From contig NW_022985162.1 of assembly GCF_010093535.1 (NCBI RefSeq), positions 954,165 to 1,018,164 on the forward strand: a stretch of DNA of 64,000 nt, given 5' to 3'. The DNA is from Lindgomyces ingoldianus (lineage: Eukaryota > Ascomycota > Dothideomycetes > Pleosporales > Lindgomycetaceae). The position numbers and the translations under genes are program-made. The notes below the pieces were generated by a model. That model searched no databases. It was not told where the DNA came from and worked only from the letters and a program-made list of their open reading frames with translations. Shown here piece by piece: positions 46,601-57,025 of this stretch (positions are counted from its first letter, which is position 1; each line of letters opens with the position of its first letter).

Positions 46601-49600
46601 TGGACGTCAGCGAAGAAGAGAGTCACCTGCGAGAAGAGCACCGCGACCAGTTGCTCCCAGTAATTCTGCGTTTATTATATGGCAAAGTCATCAGCGGGAA
46701 GAGGGGCCAGGAGGCTAAACGCAAAGCCGTGTTCATTGCATTGACAAGGTTCGAAGAGGTCGCAATTCGCCAATTCCTGGGCATAGCATTCGGTGCCCTC
46801 GGCGATATATCCATTCTTAAAGACGGAAGAATCAACGAGGTTCTTTTCCAGAGGGACCTAACGAGCTTGCGGAAACAGCTAGGAATGTTGAACATGCTCG
46901 AAGACATGCTGAGCACCCTGAAGAATAAGCTCACGCCCTTTACTGCCTCGATCGTTGACCCACTTCTTTACTGCGTAATCAAGGCCTCGCGGGGCTTATC
47001 TACTGCCGCCTTTACATCGAGTTCAGATGCTCAAGGGGACCAAAACCTCCAGTTATCTCTCTTGCGAACGATCCGGCAAAGGGCCTTTCATTCCTTGAAT
47101 ATCCTCTTTGAGAGTTGTCCTGAATTTACATGGAGTCCGTACATGCCCACGATTGTCGAGGAACTCGTTAATCCAAGGCTTGAGCAATTCCCTGTAGAAA
47201 CTGCACAATCCGTGTCCGGGCTCCTTCGTCTTTTCGCTGCATGGTCCAAGTCGGCCCGAACAATCTCTTACCTGGTCGAATTCAACCCCGATATCCTGGT
47301 CAAAGTCATAGACTGCCTCGGTGTTTTATCTGCCAAAGATGAGGTTAAACGATTCGTCCTTGATGAAGTTCTTCGAAGCATGATTGCTCTTGGTTCTGAC
47401 AATCTGGGTAATGCCACTGTTACCGCCAAAATAGACCAGAACCGGATTCACTCCTCCGTTCTCCAGCCATACGCGAGTATCTTCTTGATCAAAATAGGCG
47501 ACCTCTTACGAAAGAGTCCAAGCAAAGATCTCTTAGAGTCTGGTGTGCAGACGGTCGCAGAGTTGGCTCCCCATGTCGTTGGTTCATCGGAATCTCGGAG
47601 TATGCTTGAAATTTCGGCATTCCTCCTCCGTCAGCCTTCTAGGCGTGTGAATACCTACACTAAACTTGGCCTGCTCAAAATTCTCCACGAGTTTATTCCA
47701 CGCTGCAATGGTGCCGACCTGGACGAGTTGTTCAACGATGTTTTCGATATTACGTCCTCCTTATTCTCAACTTTCCAGGATCGAGCCGCCCGTACTACCC
47801 TGTGCGATATTATTCAGGATCTCTCCAAGCATCGTGAGGATCTCCATATGGTCGCTAACCTATGCGAGGATCTGAACTCGTTCTCTAGCTCGAAGTTAGA
47901 TGAGCCTGACTTTGATCGCCGGTCGGGCGCTTTCGCCTTGGTAAATCGTGAGCAAAACAAATCATTCACACCAAGCCAGTGGCAACCTCTGGTCTACAAC
48001 ATGCTGTACTACATTAAGGACAATGAAGAGTTGAGCATCCGAGTGAATGCGTCTCTCTCTCTTCGTCGGTTTATCGAAGCGACCGTTCATGACCAAGCAT
48101 TCAAAACTCTCTTATCATCTGCAATCCTTCCTGGAATACAGAATGGGATGAGAGAGTCCTCGGAGCTGGTCAGGATAGAGTTCCTAGCTGTTCTCGCTCG
48201 CCTTGTGGAAATGCACTCGGATTGGCCACCAGTCGCTGATTTGCACATCCTGCTCTCCGCCGAGGAAGAATCGTCATTCTTCAGCAATGTACTACACATC
48301 CAAGGCCATCGCCGTCTCCGCGCACTGCGCAGACTTGCATCGAATGCTCCTCGGCTCCAAAGCAAGAATATCAGCCACGTTTTAATTCCCTTACTGGAAC
48401 ATTTTATTTTCAACAAAGCTGAGGATGAGAGCGCGAACAATCTCGCTGGCGAGGCCATCAAGACAATCGGTGCCCTAGCTCAGTGGCTCGAATGGCCGCA
48501 GTTCAGATCTCTTTTGAAGAGATATATCGACTGTATGCTTACTAAAGAAGACATGCAGAAGACCATTATTAAACTTCTCGGGGGTATGATGGATAGTTTG
48601 AGTCAGGCCGGACGTCTGAAAGGGTACATGGCTAGCGACTTAGCCGAGAGTGGGAATGCTCCCGAGACGGAAATTGGCGCGGAAGATGTGATGGAAGTCG
48701 ACACTGTCTTTACTGCTCTGGCGAAGACGCTTCCGCGGCAGGAGAAGCTCACTAGTGATCTCGTAGATCATCTCCTTCCTCCGTTAACCGATTTCCTCCA
48801 CAAGAAGGATGATTCCACTGTTAGCCTTCGAGCCCCCATTGCAATCGCAATTACAAAGGTTCTATTAGTTCTTCCGCCCCCCGAGATCGAAGCACGACTT
48901 CCCCCCGTTCTTTTGGACATTTGTTACATTCTAAAATCCCGCTCACAAGATGGCAGAGATATGTCGAGGAGCACACTAGCTGAGATTGCCACATTGGCTG
49001 GCAAGTCATACTTGGGCTTTATTCTGAAATCGCTACGTACAGCGCTTCAACGAGGCTATCAACTCCACGTCCTTTCCTTCACGCTACACCATATCTTAGT
49101 CAAGATGGCGGACCAACTGAGACCGGGCGATCTGGACTACTGCCTGCCCGACATTGTTGATGTCATTATGGACGATATTTTTGGAATCACAGGACAAGAA
49201 AAGGACGCCGAAGATTATATCAGCAAGGCGAAAGAGGTGAAGAGCAGCAAAAGCTACGATTCTATGGACATCATTGCACGATCTGCAACGCCAACCCACC
49301 TTGTGGAACTCATTTGGCCGATCAAGTCACTCTTGCTTGAGAGGCTCAATGCCAAAATGGTACAGAAAATTGATGAGTTGCTGCGACGCATAGGGATGGG
49401 CATCCCGCAAAATCCGACACTGAAGGATCGAGATATTCTAGTTTTCTGCTACGAGCTGATCCAAGAAATCTATAAAACTAGCGCAAATCCGGAAGCTAAA
49501 CAGGAAGACCCAAAGAACAAGAGGTACCTGGTGAACATGAGGGGCGCAGCAAAGTCTGGTGCCAGAGGGTCCACTTCATCCTATATCTACAAGATTACTC

Positions 49601-51714
49601 GATTTGCCATGGATGTCCTTCGCAACGTTCTTCGGAAACATGATGAATTACAGACACCGCAGAATATTTCTGGGTTTCTTCCTATGATAGGCGACGCACT
49701 AGTTCAAAGCCAAGAGGAGGTTCAGACATCGGCAGTACGTCTCCTCACAACCATCATCAGGGTATCCTTACCCGCATTGGACAGAGATTGTCCGGTCTAT
49801 ATTACAGAAGCTGTTCGGGCAATTAGGAATGCACCTTCGACGAACACGGAGCTTGCACAAGCCTCACTGAAGATGATATCTGCAGTCATCCGTGAAAGGC
49901 CCAATACGACACTAAAAGAGCGAGACCTGGCACATTTACTAAAGCGCCTGCTTCCAGATCTTGACGAACCAGACCGCCAAGGTGTCACTTTCGGGTTCCT
50001 CAAGGCTGTTATGAACCGCAAGATTATCATTCCCGAAGTGTATGAAGTGATGCATAAAGTGGCAGAAATGATGGTGACGAACCACACGAGATCTGCACGG
50101 GATATTGCAAGGAGCAGTTACTTCCAGTTTCTGATGGACTACCCGCAAGCCAAGAACCGGTTTACCAAACAACTGGAGTTTCTTATCAGGAATTTGAGAT
50201 ACGACCACGTGGAGGGCCGACAGTCTGTCATGGAAGCCTTGAACTTGATACTTACGAAGGTCGGAGATAACATCCTGCAAGATGTGCTTGGGGTCATGTT
50301 TATTCCGTTAATTCATTCCATGGCCAACGACGATTCCAGCGATTGCCGTACCATGGCAGGAGCGCTCGTGAAGAAGCTTTTTGAGCGTGCAGACGAGGAG
50401 AGAAAAAAGGGCTTTCTATCGGACCTTCGAGGCTGGCTGGAGCAAGATGAAGATGCTGGTTTAAAACGGCTCGCCATCCAATGTTGGGGCCTGTACTTTG
50501 AGGTTCAGGAGAGCAAGCCGAAAGAGCGAACATTTGTGCTAGAAAGACTGGAGTCGACCATCGAAGAGTGTCTTATGAGAAGGGGCGAGGATGATTGGGA
50601 ACTCATCTACTATTCTCTGACTGTGTTCTCAAAGCTCTGCAAATCAAACCCAGATGCAATGCTCTCCTCTGACAAGCACCAGCTTTGGACGGAGATTAAG
50701 GCGTGTGTTTCGTACCCGCATGCTTGGGTTAAGCTTATTTCTGCGAAACTGATGGGGACGTTCTTCGCGGACCTAGCAAGTACGAATGGCGATGAGGGGT
50801 TGAATAGTCTTCCCCTAGAAGGATCCCGGGGCTTACAGTTGACTGAGGAGGATATGGTTCGGCTTACTAGTGCGCTTGTGAAGAACCTTTTTATTGCTGG
50901 TGTTACGGACGAGTTTTGCGTGCAAACCGTGAGGAATCTAGCGTTCCTAGCACGGTGCCTAGCTGCCAATGGGGCTATGTGGAAATGGCAAAAGACTGAT
51001 GATGATGATGATGATGATGAGGATGATGATGAAGACGGAGTTGAAGAGCAGATTGGTGGGGAGGAAGAACAACAGGATGAAGTGAATGGAGATGCGGATT
51101 CCGGCCCTGAGGAAGAATGGGCTGGATTTTCTCCTCCGCCCTCACCTGCACCCTCGCCACCACAGCTAACATCGACATCGACATACAAACCAAAACCAAA
51201 ACCAGCCACCCCCCAAACAGCGCTCCATCGCCTCATCATCCGCCTAAGCAGCCTCATTCGGCGTGAAACCAAACTCTTAAAACTTTCTTCTCTGTTTCCC
51301 AAATCCGCCGTACTAACCCTCCTCCACACCCTCACCACTAAACTCCCCATCCCCGCCATCTCAACGTCTCTCCCACACCTCCTAACAACCCTCCACGTCC
51401 TCACTGCGGCAACGACAACGCACCCGCGCGCCAGCGACCCGGCGTTTAACGAGGGGTATAAAGCGCTCATTGACAAAGCGAAAGAGATTATGGGGGGTTT
51501 GCAGACGAAGATGGAGGGCGGGTTTTTAGAGGTTATGCAGGATGTGCAGAGGGGTATTAGGGAGAGGAGGGAGGAAAGGGGGAAGAAAAGGAAGGTAGAT
51601 GCTGTGATCAGGCCGGAGGTCAGGGAGAGGGAGAAGAGAAGGAGGCACGAGGTTAAGCGCAGGAAGAGGAAGGAGAAGGGGGCCGAGGCGAGGGGAGCTC
51701 GGCGAGGGTGGTGA
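43674..51714 (+). CDS. utp20: UTP20, U3 snoRNP / 90S pre-ribosome HEAT-repeat protein
   Basis: Predicted nucleolar scaffold of 2,662 aa required for 18S rRNA processing in the small-subunit processome. Exons are 43674-45025 and 45078-51714; the 52-bp intron (gtacgt...ggaaag, branch ttgctaac) joins LLPYFKR to FVVQNAQES. The protein is almost entirely helical HEAT-like repeats. The DRIM domain occupies roughly the middle third (for example IDQNRIHSSVLQPYASIF to LVNREQNKSFTPSQWQPLV). A conserved C-terminal block includes ARDIARSSYFQFLMDYPQ and YDHVEGRQSVMEAL. A pure Asp/Glu tract near residue 2,425 (gat repeats at about 50,998-51,037) and a Lys/Arg-rich tail (RKRKEKGAEARGARRGW) are typical low-complexity ends of nucleolar proteins. 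The yeast protein is 2,493 aa, so this length fits. Confidence 0.96.
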
Positions 51715-52176
51715 TCAAGTGACAGGATTGGGCTGGCTTGGAGCGGTTCGTTGTTTGGGGATGGAAAAGTTATATTTTGGCGTTATATTTAGGTAGGGAT
51801 GTAGAGTTGTATCGATGGTAGATATAAATGGATACCCTGCATATTCGTCTCTTTCCTGTTCTCTGCTCGCATGGAAAACAGCAGCTGGAGGCATGAACAC
51901 ATGGCATGTTGGCGTTTTAGAGTTGAGGATAACGATTAAACGGGTGAATTCCTGGCAGAAATCTGCACGGAAGCAATACTCTTTTCAATTCTAGCCAGAG
52001 ACACATTCAAATTAAACCCATTAGGTTCATGTCGATTCCATAATAGACAGTACCGTGATTCCATAATAGGCAGTACCATGAGTCCATAAAAGGCAGTACC
52101 AGTCAGCGTTTCCACACACCTGCTACGCCCACTTCATCCGGTCTACCACACACCCACACGCAATAATTCAAAGTAC
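51715..52176. other. Tail-to-tail intergenic region
   Basis: Contains the 3' ends of UTP20 and of the small membrane protein, plus the 23-bp tandem repeat described separately. Confidence 0.5.
52034..52102 (+). repeat. Three tandem copies of a 23-bp unit
   Basis: Units start at 52,034, 52,057 and 52,080 and read gattccataatagrcagtac plus three bases, with two to four differences each. It is a short minisatellite between two 3' ends. Confidence 0.85.
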
Positions 52177-52842
52177 CTAACTCAAAGCGCCCACAGCGCC
52201 AATAGTAAAACAACACCAAGCCCAAAGATCCACTGTCCCCATCCTAACTTTATGCACTCCCACCCACTGGGCCAACAACTCTCTCGCTTTTCCTTTTTCC
52301 TTCTTCGCCTCCATGACCTCCTTTCCACCCTTCTCCTGCTCAACACACATCTTCATCAAAGCCTCTACACTCGGCGCAACAAGCGGAACGCCGACGTAAT
52401 GCCCAATTGCGAAGACCAGGCCTGCAGCGTATAGATTCTTCGGTGCGAAGAGTGTGTCTGGGGCTGAGGTCTGGGACAGTGGGAAGAGGAATAAGTTCGC
52501 AGCCGCAGTACAAGTCGTAATAGTATTGAAACCAATAACGCTCCACAGGGCGCGATTGAAGAAATTAGTGAACCAAGCCGGTATCGCGAGGTCTTTTGCA
52601 GACTCAAGAGCGGCGCCGGAAGCAGCGGATAGGGTAGAAGTAGGAGTTGCGGGGTTTTTTGTGATGGTGGTGGTGAGAGCACTAGTCGTGGGCGCGGCGG
52701 CGAGGAAGGAGGAGGTTGTAACGAGTTCCATGTAGGCGTGTGTAAGGCTGGCGGTTGAAGAGAGGAGTGGAGAGAGGCGGAGGAGGGTGAGGAGAGGGGG
52801 TGTGAGGGTTAGAGAAAGGCCGAGGAGGGTTGTTGATGCCAT
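52177..52842 (-). CDS. Small integral membrane protein (DUF1772-like)
   Basis: Predicted four-helix membrane protein of 221 aa, intronless. Hydrophobic segments are near residues 5-30, 95-120 (WSVIGFNTITTCTAAANLFLF), 135-160 (LYAAGLVFAIGHYVGVPLV) and 205-221 (LWAWCCFTIGAVGAL). The IPAWFTNFFNRALWSVIGFN block and the overall length resemble fungal proteins of the DUF1772/anthrone-oxygenase-like group, judged from memory. Between helices 1 and 2 lies an Ala/Thr/Ser-rich stretch with variable-looking composition. A charged loop (EQEKGGKEVMEAKKEKGKARE) precedes the last helix. There is no secondary-metabolite gene nearby, so an anthrone-oxygenase role is not implied. Function unknown. Confidence 0.75.
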   Translation of the reverse strand: MASTTLLGLSLTLTPPLLTLLRLSPLLSSTASLTHAYMELVTTSSFLAAAPTTSALTTTITKNPATPTSTLSAASGAALESAKDLAIPAWFTNFFNRALWSVIGFNTITTCTAAANLFLFPLSQTSAPDTLFAPKNLYAAGLVFAIGHYVGVPLVAPSVEALMKMCVEQEKGGKEVMEAKKEKGKARELLAQWVGVHKVRMGTVDLWAWCCFTIGAVGALS

Positions 52843-53136
52843 TTTAGGGGGTTGGGTGACCGGATGATGTGCGGGTATGGATTGTGGTCAGAATTGAAGT
52901 CGGCGCGAGTTTAGTCTAGTGGTTTTCAGAATTTGAGAGCCCAGAAATTCGGCCACGGGCTTGGACGCAGATCCCAGCGCAATATTGAGGAGAATCGTCG
53001 ACGACAGATGAGGAAGGGGCGGGTCTCCTGGAGCGTCTCTTCCGCTTACGTGATACAATCCTTCGCGTTGGGCATGACGACGGGTCCGATATACCGACAT
53101 GCGCCCGAGGATAGATTTTGTTGGCTTAATCTTGGC

Positions 53137-53828
53137 TTAATCTCGGGTGGATTTGTGCGAAGCCGGAGACTCAGTCAGTCGGCATTCCTCTGCCCCAGGG
53201 TCTGTCTTGGTTGTGGAGTTCGGGACGAAATTGGCAGAGCGGGGAGTGCTAGATCCATCGTCCCAGAACTCGACGTCGCCCTCAGTGCTTAAAGAGCCTC
53301 GCTTGACAAGCTGGCCTTTTTCTCGCATGAGGTCTTCAACGGTAACAGGCTTGTCGGAGAAAATCTAGCCGGTGTCAGTACAGCGACAGGTAGGAGGGGA
53401 AGTGGTGAGGGCACCTTGAGATGGTCACTCATCAAATGCCGACTCTTGCACCCCGGGCACGTGATAAGGACAGTACCATGGTGATAGCCCTGTTTCGACA
53501 CCCTATGCGAAGACCGCGTGCTGCATTTCTTGCAGGTGAAGGTCATCTCGTAGGCGGGGACTTGATCGCGATCAAGCCTCGAAGGGGGGGGAGCAGTAGA
53601 GTCGCCGGATTGGGGCGTGGAATTCGAGGCCGTGGATTCATGGCGTACCGATGCAAGCAGGGGCCGGTTGCGGAACACGAGTGCTTGAGAGCGGAGTGGG
53701 AGAGACGTTCGCAGCGGCGTGTGTAGGTGCCGCTTCGAGAAGAGAATGAGGCCAGTCGGGGGAGCTCGAAGCGGTCGGGGAGTCGATGCACGCAAGAGGC
53801 AGCGCAAGGCCGGCGGCGAAGGGCGCAT
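53137..53828 (-). CDS. zim17: Zim17/DNL-type zinc-finger protein, mitochondrial
   Basis: Predicted mitochondrial matrix co-chaperone that keeps mtHsp70 soluble; 213 aa. Exons are 53828-53415 and 53364-53137, with a 50-bp intron (gtgccc...ggctag). The in-frame join gives [20 protein letters not shown], a conserved stretch of the family. The first 60 residues are Arg/Ser/Leu-rich without acidic residues, a good import presequence. The zf-DNL domain (about 92-165) has the two zinc-binding pairs Cys99-x2-Cys102 and Cys124-x2-Cys127 and the [17 protein letters not shown] motif. The C-terminus (VEFWDDGS...) is longer and more polar than in yeast. It is head-to-head with CUL3, 455 bp apart. Confidence 0.92.
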
Positions 53829-54283
53829 GGTTTGAAACTATCGATAGATGCAATCGCCAACTGATAGCTGAATAGCTGGAATCAAGGTATCTAGAGCAGG
53901 CGTTGGCAGGTGTTGTTTGGGGGCGCTTGGAGACGTTCGGATGAAAAGTTCACGGGTTTGGTGCAGTTCGGCCCGCGTCGTCACCTCTGAATGCGGCAGC
54001 CTGCAGGCCTGCACACACCCCCCCCCCCCCCCCCCCCCCGGCCCCCCGCCTCGACTTGGCCGACCGCCTCACCCTCACCACCACACCCTTTCGCCGGCTG
54101 AACATTCGCTCCCTTATGAACCTCTCTATGGCGTCGCCTCTTGCGTGCGTCTTTTGATATTAACCCGTCCACCAGCGTCCCTGCTCCAGCCGACACTCCG
54201 CAGCGTCTCCTCCCTCCCGCTCTACACCCCTTCAACTACCACTATACCCATCCCTACCGTCACGCTCTCAGGCTTCGCCAGCC
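53829..54283. promoter_or_regulatory. Divergent promoter region with a C22 tract
   Basis: This 455-bp spacer between the Zim17-type gene and CUL3 contains an uninterrupted run of 22 C at 54,018-54,039, preceded by cacaca and followed by ggcccccc. The rest of the CUL3 side is pyrimidine-rich, as in many fungal promoters. The C run could shift transcription start or form an i-motif/G-quadruplex; its exact length is prone to sequencing error. Confidence 0.6.
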
Positions 54284-57025
54284 ATGATTGCAGGTCGGGG
54301 TAGACAGCGCATACGGCCGCCCAGGAGGGTATGCTATTCTTTCATTCTGTCCTCCCCCCAGCATTAGCTCTCTCCCACCCTGCCCTGCACAATTTCCTCT
54401 CAACCCCCGCCAGACTAATCCCATCTCTTTTCGCCAGGGCCTCCACGGCGACGAAATCGACTTCGAAAACACGTGGAGCACTATCGCCTCCGCCTTCCGC
54501 GAAATACACACTAAGAACGCCTCCAGGCTCTCCTACGAGGAACTGTACCGCCATGCGTACAAAGTCGTCCTCAAGAAGAAGGGTGAGGAGCTGTATAAGC
54601 GTGTCTGCGATTTCGAGCACGAGTGGTTGAGCAGCGAGGTCCGCAGCGCCATCCAGGCCCTCTTCTCCCCTAACCTCTCAGCCGGCACGCAGAGTCTAGG
54701 AGGCACCACAGCCAACGAGAGGCGCGTGGCCGGCGAGAAGTTCTTCAAGGGCTTGAAGCAGGCGTGGGGAGACCACCAGATATGTATGAGCATGTTGGCT
54801 GATGTGCTCATGTACATGGATCGCGTCTACTGTCATGATCATCGCCGACCCTCAATATACACGGCCGCCATGGTTCTCTTCCGCGACGACATCCTCCACG
54901 CCCCCACTTCGGACGTCGATGGTAAAGAGGTCCTGCGTCTTCTCAACCATGTTATCCTCGACCAGATACAGATGGAGCGTGACGGCGACGTCATCGACAA
55001 ACACCTCATCAAGTCCTGCGTGCACATGCTTGACAGCCTATACCAAGATGAGGATGAGGCAGAGGACCAGCGTCTGTACAATACCTCGTTTGAGGCCGCG
55101 TATCTAGAAACCAGCCGCGAATTCTATAGGCAAGAGGCCGACTTCTTGCTCCGCGATTCCGACGCCGGCGCGTATTGCAGGCACACGAGACGACGTCTCT
55201 ATGAAGAGGAGGAGCGGTGTCGGTCCACTCTGTTAGATGTTACCCAACCGAAAATACAACAGGTCGTCGAGGATGAGTTGATCAAGAACCGGATACACGA
55301 GCTTGTGGAGATGGAGAGTGGTGTGCGATTCATGATTGACAACGACCGACTAGACGAGCTAAACCTCATCTATGACTTGAACTCCCGGGTCGATGATAAA
55401 AAGGCCGAGCTCATGCGTGCCATCCAAAAGCGGATTGTGGAGTTGGGCACCGACATCAACAATGCAGCGATAGCGGCATCGCAGGCTCCAGTGTCTGCAC
55501 CAATGCCACTCGAGGCGGGGGACAAAGTCAAAGCCCAAATGCCGGAGAAGAGCCTGAATCAACAGACCGTTGCCGCCATCAGATGGGTAGAAGACGTCCT
55601 CCAACTCAAGGATAAATTCGACAAGATTTGGGAGGTTTCATTCCAACAGGATCAACCTCTGCAGACAGCCCTCACGCGAAGTTTTGCGGATTTCATTAAC
55701 TCCCCGGCCTTCCCACGGTCGTCCGAGTACATCTCCCTCTTCATTGATGAGAACATGAAGAAGGGTATCAAAGGCAAGACTGAGATGGAAGTTGACGCGG
55801 TTTTGGAAAAGGCCATCATCCTATTGCGCTACGTCCAGGATAAGGACCTGTTCGAGAGATACTACAAGAAACATCTCTGTCGGCGCCTCCTCATGAACAA
55901 ATCCATCAGCAACGACGTCGAGAAAGCGATGATTTCCAAGATGAAGATTGAGCTCGGAAACAACTTCACTCTAAAACTGGAATCCATGTTCAAGGACATG
56001 ACGATATCAGAGGAACTCACTTCCGGGTTCAAGAAGCACGTGGAAGGCCTTGGCGATAAGGATCCGAAGCGCATTGAACTAGCCATCAACGTGCTGACCA
56101 GCATGACTTGGCCGCTGGAGACCATGGGCTCTGGCGATGACGCCGAAGGTTCAAGGCCGAGGTGCATCTACCCAACTGCAATCGAGCGCATCAAGCGCGG
56201 ATTCGAAAAATACTACAACGAAAAGCATTCAGGCCGGCAACTCACCTGGCTTGGAAACATGGGCTCTGCAGACATCAAGGCGGTTTTCCCAAAGGTCCCG
56301 CAGAAGGATGGATCATTCAAGGAACGCCGGCATGATCTCAACGTCTCGACTTACGGCATGGTGATCTTGTTGCTGTTCAACGACCTCCCAGCAGACCAGC
56401 ACCTCACTTTTGAAGAAATCCAGGCGCAGACAAACATCCCCAAGACGGATCTTATCCGCAACCTGCAATCCCTGGCCGTGGCGCCCAAGACACGTATCCT
56501 GATCAAGGATCCTATGTCCAAGGACGTCAAATCTACTGATCGATTCTTCTTCAATGAAGGATTTATAGGGAGATTCGTTAAGATTAAAGTGGGGGTTGTG
56601 TCGAGTGGGAATAAAGTTGAGAGTGACCGGGAGAGGAGGGAGACGGAGAAGAAAAACGATGATTCGAGGGGGTTTTGTATAGAGGCGGCTGTTGTGAGGA
56701 TTATGAAGTATGTTAGATCCCCCAGCCCAACTTCCCACTTCCCACTTCCCCGAGCACTCCCATCCCCTCCAATCCCCCGTCCTACTTGACTCTAGGGAGA
56801 GGAATATACACCATACACCATGGTCATACTAACCACCATATTATCTACAGACAACGAAAAGAACTCTCACACCAGGCCCTTATCATCGAGACACTAAATC
56901 AACTTGTTGGACAGTTTAAGCCGGAGGTCAATATGATTAAGAAGAAGATTGAATCGCTCATTGAGCGCGAATATCTTGAACGGGTTGAAGGGGTGAAGAT
57001 CGATTCTTATCGGTATTTAGCCTAG
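54284..57025 (+). CDS. cul3: Cullin-3 family scaffold of a CRL3 ubiquitin ligase
   Basis: Predicted cullin of 829 aa in three exons: 54284-54328, 54438-56707 and 56851-57025. The introns are 109 bp (gtatgc...cgccag) and 143 bp (gtatgt...ctacag). The 45-nt first exon encodes a basic [15 protein letters not shown], joined to [13 protein letters not shown], the usual CUL3 opening. Cullin repeats fill about residues 20-390, including [10 protein letters not shown], which in CUL3 helps define the BTB-binding end. The cullin-homology domain is about 415-690 with [15 protein letters not shown] and the Rbx1-binding region. The C-terminal winged helix ends [22 protein letters not shown]. Lys772 in VRIMKQRK is the expected NEDD8 acceptor; its codon is split by the second intron. 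It assembles with BTB adaptors and Rbx1. Confidence 0.96.

Noticed and set aside
50610..51476. 288-codon minus-strand frame opposite the end of UTP20
   Set aside because: It is the antisense shadow of the UTP20 acidic/Pro-rich tail, giving Ser-rich runs opposite the gat repeats.
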